64,000 bases of DNA from Cyprinodon diabolis (GCA_030533445.1 CM060062.1:2858456-2922455), one strand, 5' to 3'. Positions 35,066 to 49,202 are shown, counted from the first letter of the stretch. The notes: generated from the letters alone by a model not told the origin. Translations and numbers: made by a program.

Positions 35066-35510
35066 GAGGGATGTACGCAGGGCCCAGAAAATACTGAGCT
35101 CAGGAGTCACTTCTAGGTGGGCTCCAGAAAATGCTTATAATCCTATCATTTATATCTGTCCATTTTCCGTCTAAAGGGGCAAAAGCAACATTATCAGGCA
35201 TTAAACCCCATACTTTTTTTATCTTGATTTTTAAGTCATATTACTTTTGAAGCTTCTATCTAAGTGGTTATAAATGCGTCACCATAGAGATTCCAGTAGA
35301 ATTGAAATAAGTTGCTTCATATTTACTTCAGTATTTATAATAGACGCCCAGACCGTGTTACATTATTATGCTGATGATGGAGCCTAATCTGTTCACTCTA
35401 GTTCTAGAAAACCAGCTTTTGACCATATTTCTATTGTAATTTTAGCAAATATTTCAACTATCATTCAATAAACATTTGACCTTTAAAACACATCAAGTAC
35501 AGTTCAGGTT

Positions 35511-35592
35511 CCATCCATCCATCCATCCATCCATCCATCCATCCATCCATCCATCCATCCATCCATCCATCCATCCATCCATTCATCCATCA
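35511..35592. repeat. (CATC)n microsatellite
   Basis: About 19 CATC units ending roughly 50 bp before the exon 3 acceptor, with a TTCATC interruption near the end. Confidence 0.95.
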
Positions 35593-35641
35593 TGCTGGAT
35601 TTCATCTTTTCATTAATTTTATCTCCATCTTTATTCTTCAG

Positions 35642-35839
35642 GTGTCAGCGGTGACCCAGCAGACCTGGAACGTCGATATCAAGCTTTTGGCCGGAACTTC
35701 ATTCCCCCAAAGAAGCCGAAGACGTTCCTGGAGCTGGTGTGGGAGGCTCTGCAGGACGTCACCCTCATCATCTTGGAGGCCGCTGCCATCATTTCCCTCG
35801 GTCTCTCCTTCTACCAGCCACCTGGGAAGGAAAGCGAAT
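35642..35839 (+). CDS. atp2b3: PMCA calcium pump, exon 3 (TM1)
   Basis: The exon is preceded by the acceptor TTATTCTTCAG and followed by the donor GTGAGG at 35840. It encodes residues 78-143 and is in phase 1 at both ends (198 bp). [20 protein letters not shown] is followed by [20 protein letters not shown], the highly conserved PMCA segment that enters the membrane. TM1 is about residues 116-135 ([19 protein letters not shown]). The exon ends in the first luminal loop (QPPGKESE). Its neighbour exon 2 is 23.9 kb upstream across the transposon-rich intron 2. Confidence 0.95.
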
Positions 35840-36226
35840 GTGAGGAAACAGGCAGAGGGGATAGTTTGATGGGAATGCGAGAAAGTGAAAATGAAAATAA
35901 AGCCCTAATGATTCCCAGGAGGAAAAAAACCGCTGCAGTAAAGAACAACATCCGAACAAGCTTCTGAGAAAATAGTTAAGTGTTAAATAGTGGACAGTAG
36001 TCAGCATAAAAGAGATTATGAGCAGCCAGCAGCACAGTATTTGTTCACAGATGAATTAAGAGAAGCTCAGTGAGGGAGATTTCTGATGGCTATTATATTT
36101 TTATAAAAAGAAAAAATATATATTCAGCTCAGTTACAGTTATCAATGTGTTCAAATTCAACCGTCAGCTGTTCTAGATGCAAATATGTCAGATTTCAAAT
36201 TTAGAGAAAAGAGAAATCTAAAAATT
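35840..36226. other. Start of intron 3, no recognised feature
   Basis: Unique-looking AT-rich sequence after the exon 3 donor. An ORF reading from exon 3 into this region in another frame is an artefact. Confidence 0.6.
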
Positions 36227-38172
36227 GTCATGGTTTTAATGTGTTAGACCCACATGCAGACACAGACGGGGAAACAAGGAGCAGTTTAAAATGGTTATTA
36301 GACTACACACAAATAAGAGGTTTGGAACGTCAGAGTTCGGGGATCTGTGGGAGGAAAGAGGAAACTGATTAAGACTAGAAAAAACTAAAGAAACCTGCGC
36401 TGTTGCTGCTCTGCTTACTGCCAGGTACAGATACCTATCCGGGGAGGATGAGTGATAGAATGGTAACTCACAGCTTTCCTATGGGAGGAGGTGGCTGAGC
36501 GACAGGTGGGACTTAAGGCTGATTTATACTTCGAAACTCTGCTGTGTGCGTAGGTGTCGCAGTGAACGCAAAGACGTCCCGGCCCCCTCCGAAGACACTG
36601 CTGCACCTTTCCCAAATTTTTGATTGTATGACTGCAGTTGCGGAGAACAACTCATGAAGATGGACCATCTAGAAGAGCGAGGTGCGCAAGAACGCTGGGA
36701 CCCTTTTTCCACTTGGATCCCCGCTCTTTTTTGCCCTCATGTCCCTCCGTTGTTGCACAAACTTGCCCCCACTTCCTCACCTCCTCGGCCATATCTATAG
36801 ATAGCTCGTAATGGTACCCCTTGCGTTGTGGCGTGGCGTAGACCACGCTTCAAACTCGAACAAAAATTAAAAATGTCTGCGTCAAGCTCATTGCGACAAA
36901 CTGCTTCGGGAGTATAACCAGCCCTTTAGGTGGGGGCCCAAGCAGTACCGCAGCAGAGGCAGGTTTGAGGAGCAGCTGAAGGAACCAGTGTGAATCCAGG
37001 AAAGGGGTCTCTTGTCCGGCTCGGTAGTACAGAGGGCAACAGAAAGTCTTCAAAGCACTGAGACAGATGGGTGAGCAATCCAGAGCTCAACAAACAGGAG
37101 ACAGGTTAGAATCAAGAATCCAAACATCAGGTTTCCGAGATCTGTCGACAGGACAGAGGCCTAGGCGTACCACAACGGTTTAACAATCTGGCGTCCTTAA
37201 GCTGACTGAACGCTGCTCTTAAAGGAATAGTACACCCAAAACATGATTAGCCTTCATTTTCTACTCACCCCCATGCTGAACAACACTCTGGAGTACTTTT
37301 TTGATATCTCAAATGCATCTGGAGATCTGGGAGGCTTCTTGCTGTCTGCTGACATTCAAATAATGGAGGTCTATGGCGCCCGAGGCAGAAAGGTCCATAA
37401 AAGTCCACAAAAAACGTGTCAATATTCCTCCATACTGCTCGTCCAATATATTCCAAGTGTCCTGAGTGGGTAGCGTCCATAATTTACTTGAAACGAAGTC
37501 ATTTAGAATGTTTTTAGAGCATAAACAGTAGTGTATAGGATTTCCTAAAAGCGCGCGCCTGCGAGTTCACGAGCCTACGGAAACCGCGGCAGACCAAACC
37601 AGATGAAAGTGCGCATTCAGCTCGGTAAAGAACTCATGCTCTTCCTCAACACTGAAGTCCTCAGACATTTTTCTTTCGTTGTTTCTTTCTTTGCACAGGT
37701 AAACAGCACATTTCTTCTTCTACGCTTGCATTATCGACAGAGCAGACGCTGAATGTGCACTTTCATCATGATTTCCATAATTTACTCATTCGAGTAAATT
37801 ATGGAAGCTACCCACTCAGGACCCTTGGAATACATTGGACGAGCAGTATGGAGGAATATTGACACGTTTTTTGTGGACTTTTATGGACCTTTCTGCCTCG
37901 GGCGCCATAGACCTCCATTATTTGAATGTCAGCAGACAGCAAGAAGCCTCCCAGATCTCCAGATGCATTTGAGATATCAAAAAAGTACTCCAGAGTGTTG
38001 TTCAGCATGGGGGTGAGTAGAAAATGTAGGCTAATCATGTTTTGGGTGTACTATTCCTTTAAGCTCAGCAGAGCAGCCTTAATGAGCTGCAGGTGCGGGG
38101 CAACGCCCACCTGTCAGCAACAACCACCTGTGGAAGAGAATAAGCAGAGCACAGAACATGGAACCCTGACAA
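36227..38172. repeat. Dispersed repeat carrying nested insertions
   Basis: The block starts GTCATGGTTTTAATG and ends GGAACCCTGACAAG, giving short inverted ends (TTGTCA). Its right portion (37105-37222 and 38059-38172) matches 52411-52641 almost base for base, apart from the MITE inserted at 37219. Within it, 36510-36930 matches 20976-21410 and begins AAGGCTGATTTATACTTCG, a typical fish DNA-element end. It is therefore at least a three-layer nest. Confidence 0.7.
37219..38062. mobile_element. TTAA fold-back MITE, copy 2
   Basis: The termini are TTAAAGGAATAGTACACCCA in both orientations, with TTAA at 37219-37222 and 38059-38062. Inverted arms of more than 250 bp flank a spacer. Here the left arm is full and the right arm lacks the inner GCGCGC segment, the reverse of copy 1. 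The paralogous locus at 52528-52531 has a single TTAA at this point, so TTAA was duplicated on insertion. Confidence 0.92.
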
Positions 38173-39635
38173 GATTAAAGCTAGACTAATGTGAAAGTGA
38201 GATGATTGGAGTGGACCCTACTCCAATGCTTTAGGTCCGGTTCCCACCTCCAGGTCTGAGCCTGGCTGCTGACTCACCTTCATACACAGGCTGCTGACTT
38301 CTGGCCCAGACCGGCTGGATGTTTCCAACAGTCACAACCAGATTATCAATAAACTTTTCACAAACTAGAAAACTATCTGACGACAGCCAAGAAAGTTTTA
38401 TCTACTTTTTATTTATCTCTAAGACTTTTATCTTGTATTCTCCCATGATTGACACGCATTTACTCTCTTTATCGATCAAAAGCAGCATTCATTTTCAAAA
38501 TTTGTCACAGTTTTGGATTCTTTCAAGAACTTTTGTAACTCTGACTAAATCTGTGACTCAGAAAAAAAGTTTTTCCTTTTCTTAGAGTTTAGTCTGAATC
38601 TTGTGAGATAAGAATAAAGCAGTGAGTTATACTAAACCGAACAGCAGGCCATAAATGTGGAGATACGCTTTCACAATAAAAGCAACAGGAAAAAGACATT
38701 TTCTCTGCAAATTATCGTAAAATTATCTCTCTGACTACATAATCATTGTGATGCCTTTCTAACCCACTCATTGGTTAAACACTGATTCAGATAAAGCAAA
38801 CATACTGAATGGAATAAAGCCAGACTCAAGCATTTGTCTCAAGATTAGATTTATTAAGTTGCTTAATACCTTATCTTTTTATGGTAATAATAAGAAAAAT
38901 GTAATCATGTTAAAAAGCCTGAGAAGAAAGAAAGGTTGAGCTGTGGCGTTTTAGTGGAAAGGAAGTGGCCTGAGGAAACAGAAGATGCAGATGTGGGACG
39001 ATGTGGTTCAGTCTTAAACCTCAGAGTGTACACTGGCTAACGCTGCACATGCAAGCTGCAGCTAACCGGTCAATAATCTGCATGAAGATAATCGATGCAT
39101 TTAACATGTTAAGTTTAAGCTTAAAACAGTTTCTGAAACTCTAAACAGTTCTCCTACTTTAGGAAACTGTTGAAAAAAATGTAAACTCTGTGTCCTCTGT
39201 GAGGTTGCCATGACATTGAGAGAGAAAGTAACAGGAAAACATTTTATTGGTGAAAAGCATCACATTCTCACCAGTAACCCCAGGAAGTGTCTACAGACAC
39301 GGGTCAGCTTCCTGATGCAAGATCATGGATGGGTGGTAAATCAGGATTTAACAAATATTAAGATATTTATTGTATATTCATGCAGTTTTTACTCCATACT
39401 AGCCAAACTTAAGTAGATCCAGCCACAGATAACCATAAATAATTTCAAACACGCCAGTTTTATAAATATATGCATAAATAGATTTTTAAAAAGTGTTTTA
39501 TACTTCTTATTTATTCCTTTATTTTTGGTTGAAGTAAATCAACTTCAAATTTAACTCTAACTTCATATTCCACGTTCAGATGATAACTGAAATGAGTTCA
39601 TGCACTGAATAAATCACCCAGTATTCAAGGTTAGA
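38173..39635. other. Intron 3, no recognised feature
   Basis: AT-rich unique-looking sequence. No conserved ORF or transposon terminus was seen. Confidence 0.5.
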
Positions 39636-40270
39636 CAGGCAGTAGGAAAGTTCAAAACGTTTATTGAAACAAAAATAGAGAGAACAGAAGCGCACTGCTG
39701 TGGAACTGAGATCGCAGTGACTGCAGATGTGGAGCCCAACCCAGCACTGATTCTGGTTTAACAGTACAGTCCACTCAGGAACTCACAGATCCAAGTTCCA
39801 GGAATCCATCAGAGCGTGAAGGCAGGTTCAGAGTCCCGTGTGTCAAGCATCCAGTTCAAACAGAATCGCACAGACAGGCTGAATCCAGCAGGAGTCCAAC
39901 AGAGGTTCAGGTGAACAGACCCGACAGGGCCAGTGGGTGAGAGGGAACGGAATCAGGAAAACAGAATCACCCTGGAAATGCTGAAACACTCCCATCACTG
40001 GTTAGTGATTAAAACTAGCTTGAAGACACTGGGTTGAGAATAAACTCTTACTGGAACAGGGACTTTGAAAATAACTAAAACTGAAAGACAGGACACTAAT
40101 AGAAATCAAACGGGGATCAAACAGAAAGCAAACAATGATCTGGCCCTGATAGCTGGACAGGACTGAATATAAAGCAGAACCAACAGGTGGATGAGATCAG
40201 AGAACTGGGCAGAACTAGGCAGGTGAGTGAAATTAGCAATTAAGGCCAGCTATCAGAGCAGATCATGACA
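39636..40270. repeat. Probable dispersed repeat
   Basis: The segment begins near AAAGTTCAAAACGTTTATTG and ends GCAGATCATGACAATTA. Its base composition and end phrase resemble the 36227, 46035 and 56435 blocks, all of which start or end around GTCATG/CATGAC. I could not establish exact ends. Confidence 0.35.
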
Positions 40271-40275
40271 ATTAT

Positions 40276-41050
40276 GGCTACATCCACACTGCAGCCTGAA
40301 GTCACCCAAATCCGATATTTTGGCCCATATGCGACCTGGATCTGATCTTTTTATGGCAGTCTGAACAACACAGATCCGATTTTTTCCAATGCGACCCAGG
40401 CCACTTGGCTATGTGGTCCTGAATCCGATACAAATCTGATCTTTTCAAATGCGACCTGTGTGTGAACGGCCAGGTCAGATTCATCTGACCTGAATGCCAT
40501 TAATAACCGACAAAGGTCACTATTCTCCGTCTTGCTACGCAGAAGCTGCAAGAAAAACAACAACAATGGCAGATTATGTTCCGGAGAGCAGTATTTATAT
40601 TTAACCATATTGAAAAGATTGAATTTTTATGGTTGGAAAAGACCACTAGATGCGCACGGGCATCTACCGTCCGTGTTTACTTCCGTAAACATGGAGCTCG
40701 CTGGCCTGTGACATCAATTCAATTCAGTTTATTTATATAGCGCCAAATTCACAACACATGTCATCTCAAGGCACTTTACAGTTCAACCAGATCATACAGT
40801 CAAATTGATACAAAGTTTTCTATCTAAGGAAAACCAGTTGATTGCATTGACTCATTGACTCAAATACAATCCCATTACTGCGTCCTTTACTGCGCATGCG
40901 GGACACTTGTGTTGTATGACTGCAGTTTGCACAGGAGATCACTTAGAAGTCGCATATATTTGGAAATATGAACGACAACGCAAAAAAAAAAAATCGGATT
41001 TCACAAAAAAATCGAAATTGAGCATTAAGGCCTGCAGTGAGAACTTAGCC
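40276..41050. mobile_element. TIR element with nested LINE tail
   Basis: The left end GGCTACATCCACACTGCAG pairs with the inverted right end GGCTAAGTTCTCACTGCAG. Inner AAATCCGATnTTT motifs recur, as in known fish hAT-like MITEs. No clear target duplication was found. An L2-group tail sits inside at 40715-40873. Confidence 0.65.
40715..40873 (-). mobile_element. L2-group LINE 3' tail, copy 5
   Basis: The sequence CAATTCAATTCAGTTTATTT followed by ATATAGCGCCAAATTCAC and AAGGCACTTTACAGTTCAAC is nearly identical to copy 2. It is cut off after about 160 bp, inside the TIR element, and so postdates it. Confidence 0.9.
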
Positions 41051-41404
41051 AAAATCTGCTAACAACACGTATCCACCTCTTTAAGAAGTCGGCTTGTAAA
41101 ATGTACATATTAACTAAACACTCATTATTAAAGATTAAATAGGCTTGAATTCAGGTGGTCTCCAAACTTTTTTTATTGAAACCCTCTTTAGCTTACAATT
41201 TTATTTTTGTGCAGCTAAAGCAAATGGTATAAACTACAATCTCCTTCAAATTGCAAAACCAACACTTCAAAAGTTAAATTATTCTGTTTAACTTTGCTGT
41301 GTAACAGAATTTTGCATTACCCTCCCATTTTTGTAACTGATAAATGAAGTAATGAGGTTTGATTGACACCTGTACCCTGGTTAATCTCCATGTCTTCCCT
41401 TCAG

Positions 41405-41662
41405 TGTGTGGGGAAGTCAGTTCTGGAGCAGAGGATGAAGGGGAGGCTGACGCAGGCTGGATCGAGGGCGCGGCCATCTTGCTTTCTGTTGTATGTGTTG
41501 TCCTGGTGACGGCGTTTAACGACTGGTCCAAAGAAAAACAATATCGAGGTCTGCAGAGTCGGATTGAGCAGGAACAAAGGTTTGCTGTGGTTCGGAAAGG
41601 AAACGTCATCCAGATTCCGGTGGCCGACATGGTGGTGGGAGACATGGCTCAGGTCAAATACG
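41405..41662 (+). CDS. atp2b3: PMCA calcium pump, exon 4 (TM2 and start of actuator domain)
   Basis: The acceptor is CTTCCCTTCAG (ending 41404) and the donor is GTAGGG at 41663. The exon is 258 bp, phase 1 at both ends, and encodes residues 144-229. [20 protein letters not shown], with its acidic EDEGEAxAGW phrase, matches ATP2B2/ATP2B3. TM2 is about residues 165-181 ([17 protein letters not shown]). [20 protein letters not shown] and [20 protein letters not shown] form the start of the cytosolic actuator domain, which drives dephosphorylation in P-type pumps. Confidence 0.96.
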
Positions 41663-41829
41663 GTAGGGAAAACCTCCCCATCTGCATCATTCCACACAAC
41701 AAATGAAAATGGATCTTTGTGTTAGTGAAATGCATAATGTCTGAGTTTATATTATCTGCTGTAATGCCCTATATTGCCAGAAGAAGTTGCTCACCTATCC
41801 TGACTCACGGATGAGCTGTAGTAGCATCC

Positions 41830-42282
41830 CATTCCTAATCCAAAGGGCTTCAGTATGATATATCAGGCTTTGTAGCTTCAACTCTTTTGGAAGGCTGTCC
41901 TCAAGGATTAGGAGTTTGGAAATGTTTTAACCATTTTTCCAGAAGCACATTTGTGAGGTCACATGTTGGACAGGAGCCTGACTCTCAGTCTCTACTCCTA
42001 ATTGATCTTCAGTGGGTTTGAGGTCAGGACTGTGCAGGCGGGTCATGTTCATCCACACCAGACTCTTCTGTCCATGTCTTTATGGACTCTGGTCCAAAGG
42101 ACGGATCCAGCTCCTTCCCAGTGGGTTGGGAGCATATGATTGTCTGAAAGGTCTGCTGAAGTCTTCAGAGTTCCTTTCACTGAAACCATGGGACCAAAAT
42201 CAGCTCCTGAAAAGACAGCCCACAGCATAACCCCCCCTCTACCAGACTTCATACTTTGCACAGTGTAGTTAGACAAGGGTCT
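41830..42282 (-). pseudogene. Possible Tc1/mariner-like transposase relic
   Basis: The minus strand reads MKSGRGGVMLWAVFSGADFG, PMVSVKGTLKTSADLSDNHM and LPTHW in one frame, which resembles the GSVMVWG.F and VLPTLW segments of Tc1-like transposases. Nearby frames add a broken SPDLKPTE. The sequence (TTCAGTGGGTTTGAGGTCAG) also matches a common fish repeat phrase. Several frameshifts are needed, so it is at best a relic. Confidence 0.45.
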
Positions 42283-42560
42283 GGCTGTGTCCAAACGTCC
42301 GCCCTGACCTCTGACCCCTCCATCACTACATAGAGTGGGGACTTTATTGTGCACTCTTCGTTCAAACAGATAATCACTACTTTTGACTTCCTGTTGGTCA
42401 TGTGACTCCGCCTCCCCACACTTTGCCTGCATCATCTTTGTTCTTTGACAACCAAATCCCATGATGCTTTGCAAGCAGAGCTCTCCTCACACAGCATTCT
42501 GGGATATACCTGCTTGTCCAGTGACCATAGATGATCACTTTTTTTGAAGGTGGCATCCTA
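42283..42560. repeat. Dispersed repeat (CCGCCCTGACC / CATTCTGGGATATA family)
   Basis: The order of motifs (TGTCC..CGTCCGCCCT, CCTCCATCACTA, GATAATCACTACTTTT, CAGCATTCTGGGATATA) matches 48399-48700, with a shorter remnant at about 13745-13800. No terminal repeats were placed. Confidence 0.65.
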
Positions 42561-42969
42561 TCAGAAACTTATGCTGGAGTTCATGGAGATTCTGAGAGTG
42601 AGACACTCTTTCACAAATGTTCATAAAAACAGTCTACCTGCCTAGGTGCTTCATTTGATCAACCAAAGCCATGGAATAATCGGTTCCTATCATTTGGATG
42701 GGTGAGCAAGGACTATCAAAAACACTCAAACTATTCTTACAGCCGCAAAATTTCTCTCTATGATTAAATTGCATTTGGATTAAAAACTAGAAAATAATCA
42801 GATTGTATTTTTAATGTGGACCTAAGTAAACAGAATAACAAATGTTTGGTATAAACCAGCTGATTGGTTGATAGAGCCAGGCGTCCAGCAACTCAAGGCA
42901 GAAATATGTCATGTTGACAATGGTCTGCACCTATGCTAAACGGCCTGTATTTATATAATCATGTGATTA

Positions 42970-43195
42970 CATTAACCCATTCACCCATTCATCGTTGGTG
43001 GTGCGCTGCATTGTAGCCACAGCTGCTCTGGGGCTCACTGACAGGAGCCAGGCTGCCGTACACTGGCGGCACCACCATCAGGCGATGTGGGTGAAGTGCC
43101 CAAGGACCCACAGACACTCAAGAGCCGGGGATTGAACCGACAACCCTTTGATTTCAGGGTGAACTTCTTCCCACGCCACCGCCGCCCCTTCTATT
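42970..43195 (-). mobile_element. tRNA-derived SINE
   Basis: On the minus strand the head begins near 43192 (GGCGGTGGCGTGGGAAGAAG) and has a good B box, GGTTCAATCCCCGG (43125-43138). The body follows with GTGGGTCCTTGGGCACTTCA, GCCAGTGTACGGCAGCCTGG and GCAGCTGTGGCTACAATGCA, phrases typical of fish tRNA-SINEs. It ends with AATGGGTGAATGGGTTAATG. Antisense to the gene. Confidence 0.85.
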
Positions 43196-43199
43196 CAGC

Positions 43200-43757
43200 T
43201 CAGCTTGCCTCATTCAGAATAACTCTGCTAAAGTAGGATGTCTGTTAGCATAAAGCAGGATTTCACTCAACCAATAAGGCTACAACCATGATCATGTTTT
43301 ATTGGTCCGCTCCATTTATTCTGATAAACCCACTTAAAATGATCTTCAATAACAATAGTTTCATATGTCAAAGTTTAAACAAACACACATTTATTAACAA
43401 ATCCAGAAAATATATCCACACTGCATAGCAGAGGGAGGGAGCAGCAATAAATGAACTAAATGGACTAATCACATGACTGTATCGGTTACAATGTCCAACC
43501 AAAAAAAAAAAAAAACGATGTATTGATCCGTCTCTACTTATTAACATGTTTGTAGGTTGGGTGTAGTATCATGACCTGATCTCTACAGGAAACACTGTCG
43601 CCTCATTTCTCAACGTACGACCAGAAATACATCCAGATCACGACTCAAAGCACTTTAGTAATTATCATTATAAATATGTACCAAATCAATATTGGTCTAT
43701 TTTATTGTAACCATTAACATATTTTTAATAGCAGGGTTTAGCATGTTTTTATGGTAG
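43200..43757. other. Intron 4, no clear feature
   Basis: AT-rich sequence with a poly-A run at 43500-43515 followed by GATGTATTGATCCGTCTCTA, a likely transposon-end remnant. No conserved ORF. Confidence 0.45.
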
Positions 43758-43765
43758 CTGTTAAC

Positions 43766-44201
43766 TAGAGGTGAGTATTGGCATGAGTGTTGCGATTCGA
43801 TACATGTCGCGATACTTGGGTCACGATACGATATTATCACGATATTGCAGTATCACTATATATTGCCATATTTTCCCCAGCTATCAAAATCAAATGATGA
43901 GATAAAACAGCAAGTGCTGTATATTTTCATCAGAAAATATTGATTAGGTATTATTATCCATGTTGTTTGGGGTTTTCTTCCACTGTGACTGCCTCCAATA
44001 CAGATTTGGTGCTGGACGCACAGTTAAAGGACTCCACAGCGCTTTCTGCCAGAGTGGGGGTGCAGAGGTAGCCCATTTTCCCATCAATGTTTTATGTAAC
44101 CATTTTTTTTTAAATCGATACTAAGAAGTGAAAGATAGATATTATATTGGGCAGCCGAATATCACGATATATCGCCAAAACGATTATTTCCCACACCCCT
44201 A
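43766..44201. mobile_element. hAT-type MITE (436 bp) with perfect 8-bp duplication
   Basis: The ends TAGAGGTGAG and, inverted, TAGGGGTGTG are flanked by identical CTGTTAAC copies (43758-43765 and 44202-44209). The interior has repeated ATCACGATAT phrases typical of this fish family and no transposase. Confidence 0.92.
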
Positions 44202-44209
44202 CTGTTAAC

Positions 44210-45555
<1,346 letters not shown>

Positions 45556-45562
<7 letters not shown>

Positions 45563-45920
45563 TGCACACTGTGTCCTTAGTCACTGGGATTTTAGTCACT
45601 GAATGAGAAAAGCTCATCACATTTAGAAAATGTTGATATCAGCCAATATTCATCTGATTCAATTCAGTTCTATTCAGTTTATTTCTATAGCTCCAATTCA
45701 CATCATGTCATCTCAGGTCACTTTATAGATCCAATTCAACCAGATCATCCAGTCAGATTGATTCAAAGTTTTCTATCTAAGGAAAACCAGCTGATTGCAT
45801 CGACTCATTGACTCTTCAGCAATCCCTCACCCTAAGCATGCTTGTAGCGACAGTGGAGAGGAAAAACTCCCTTTGAACAGGAAGAAACCTCCAGCAGAAC
45901 CAGAACCAGGTCTCACCAAC
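45556..45920 (-). mobile_element. L2-group LINE 3' tail, copy 6, with extra 3' sequence
   Basis: The tail at 45655-45920 (ATTCAGTTTATTTCTATAGC, then AATTCACATCATGTCATCTC) is the sister of copy 4. The roughly 100 bp beyond it (45556-45654) match 34670-34784. The RT part is absent. Antisense to the gene. Confidence 0.88.
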
Positions 45921-46034
45921 AGCAGCAGTCAGTTGCAAAGGACTATAAATCCAACCCAGAGTCTGCCTCTAGTTAGTTTATAACATTATTCGGCTGTTTT
46001 AAAAACATCAGAACATCATGCCGAAACCATTTAT

Positions 46035-46435
46035 TTATTATTTATTGGTTTTGGACGACCCAAATGCAGAGATCAGGAGGCAGAGGTGAGTCTTGCAGAT
46101 TTAATAAAAAAACAAAAACAGAAATCATCAGGAGAAAAATAATATGGGGAGCCAGAGATGAGGAAACAGCAAAACAACAACAAGGAACCAGCCCTGAGTG
46201 ACTGCAGAGGTGGAGTATATAAGGGGAACAGAAGGATGGACTAATGAGCTGAATATGGAGCAGGTGTGAGTGGAACTAACTAGAAGGAAGCCAAGGGGAA
46301 CGGAAACAAACACCAGGGGGCAGCAGAGAGTAACTCAAGACTGCTGGAATATAATGGAAAATAAACCAAAGATCAACAAAACAGAATAAGTGAGAACTGG
46401 AAATTAAAAACTCAGAATCCCCAAAGTGGTGAACC
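46035..46435. repeat. Probable dispersed repeat
   Basis: It begins near GGTTTTGGACGACCCAAATG and ends GGTGAACCATGAC. The same opening layout (GGTTTnnG..CCCAAATGCAGA) recurs at 56435. There is no conserved ORF. Confidence 0.45.
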
Positions 46436-46554
46436 ATGACCTAATGCGTGAATTAAGCCCAGCTTTTTGTCAGGGTATAAATCCAGTTGCTCTATAAAGG
46501 CCTCAGAGAGGTTTAAGGAATAAAAGCCCCACAAAGACAGAGGAACACAGAAAA

Positions 46555-47115
46555 CAGGCATGGAGAAGGTTGTGGAGGCATTTAAAGCCTGGTTAGGTTC
46601 TAAAAACATCCCGGCTTCAAAAATCTCACTGAGAGTGGAACAATCCAACATCTGACAATAAAAACATCACAACTGCAAACCTATCAAGACACGGCAGATT
46701 ACCATAACTGGTGAGCATAGCGTTAATCAGAGAAGCAGCTGAGGAGCTCCTGGTAACTATGGACGGGTTATAAAATAATAACTAAAGTATGATCCTCCAG
46801 CAGGAATATGATCCCAAACATGGAGCAAGAGCTGGATTGGAATGACATAATCCTGCGTCAGAATGGCCTAGTCAAAGCCCAGGCCTGAATCCAAACTTGG
46901 AAACTCACTGATGCTCAACGTCCAATCAGCCTGGGCTTGAGCTGTTTTGGTAAAAAGATTTAGGAATAATTTCAGTCTCTAGATCTGCAAAGCAGGTGAT
47001 AAAATGCAAAGAAACGGTGGATGTTTTTATTAAAGGTAGTTCCATCAAGCTGAAACCGTGGATCATTTCCTTCCTTTTATATGTGTTGGTCTAACATCTC
47101 TACAGACCAGGATGG
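46555..47115 (+). pseudogene. Tc1/mariner transposase relic
   Basis: From 46561 the sequence (GTTGTGGAGGCATTTAAAGC to ACCTATCAAGACACGGCAGA) matches the helix-turn-helix part of a fish Tc1-like transposase. At 46864-46893 the plus strand reads WPSQSPGLNP, the conserved segment before the third catalytic acidic residue. The end phrase TATGTGTTGGTCTAACATC resembles the inverted-repeat end. Stops and frameshifts interrupt it, and the 5' end is missing. Confidence 0.75.
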
Positions 47116-47277
47116 AGTTGCTAATTATTTATTTTTGCACAGGTCATTGTCATTGTCAGTCAGTTCTCACTGTCCTCTCTGCAGATACTCCACGTTTCCA
47201 ATTAAACCAACCTGCATAGAACTTCTCAAACATCTCAGCCTATGAAGCAAAGCTAACAGGATGTGTTTGGCTCTTAA

Positions 47278-48189
<912 letters not shown>

Positions 48190-48972
48190 TTAAAGGTACA
48201 GTGGAGGATTTTCATGAATTTTTAAAAGACCCTCCATCCCCACTTCAAAAGAAAATCATGTGCACAACCCTGTACCCGCTCCTGAGAGGGAAAGCCTATT
48301 AAACACGTGCGAGAGCGTGCACGAACACGCACAAGCGCATTTCTCCTCGTGCACGCTCTGTTTAAAAGTTGTTGTTCTCATAGCTAATCCAAGTTTACGG
48401 TGTCCGACTGTCCGCCCTAACCAATAAATCTCTCCATCACTATATAGTGCGGAGACTATATAGTGAACTTTATAGTGAACTCAGTTAACTGACCGTTCAG
48501 ACAGATGATCACTACTTTTTGCTCCGTTGGTCACGTAACTCCTCCTCCACCGCGCGCCATCTTTGTTATTAGTCGCTGCTGTCAGGTAGCGACAGTCTAT
48601 GGCGACAGCGGGCCGCTGTGACAGCAATTCCCAGAATGCTTTGCGAAGACAGCTCTCCGTGCAAAGCATTCTGGGATATATCTACCTCTTCTGAGGCCTT
48701 TCTTTTCTTCTCTTACACTCCATAGACACATTTTCTCTTCTGACCCTCGGCCATTTTTAAAGAACCGCGGTGAGAAAGGTGAACTTCAATGCCTGTCTGA
48801 AACCGTAGCTCACCACGGATATACGCCTGAAAGTGCGCAGAAAAAGATAGCTATTGGGACGAGCACGTACGACAGCCGTACGTAAACATATCACCAGAAT
48901 AATTGACAGTTAGGAGGACCACAGATTGAGATGAACCACCCGGAAATAAAAGATCCTCCTCTGTACCTTTAA
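48190..48972. mobile_element. TTAA-flanked TIR element with nested repeat
   Basis: The termini are TTAAAGGTACAGTGGAGGAT and, inverted, TTAAAGGTACAGAGGAGGAT, an 18-of-20 or better match that includes TTAA at both ends. The interior contains CGTGCGAGAGCGTGCACGAA-like CpG-rich segments. A block at about 48399-48700 matches the dispersed repeat at 42283-42560 and is probably a later insertion. No transposase. Confidence 0.8.
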
Positions 48973-49202
48973 AGAAGTCATTTATGCTTGAATGGGGGAG
49001 GTAAGTGAGACACTTTGCTAATGGAACAAAACAATTTATATTTAAAATAAAAAAAAATTGCCTTTTCTTATTTCAAGTGCATATTATCTAATTATCTTAT
49101 TATAAGTGTAAAAACACTAATTCCATTGGCTAATCATCTAATTTATCTGCTCAAGTTAAGGCAAACTACACTTAATTTAAGAAATTTTACTTATATCTAA
49201 AT

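Noticed and set aside
19391..38016. A 71-76 codon ORF that recurs at 19391-19606, 37265-37480 and 37801-38016
   Set aside because: It recurs because it lies in the inverted arms of the MITE, and it is open on both strands. It has no known domain.
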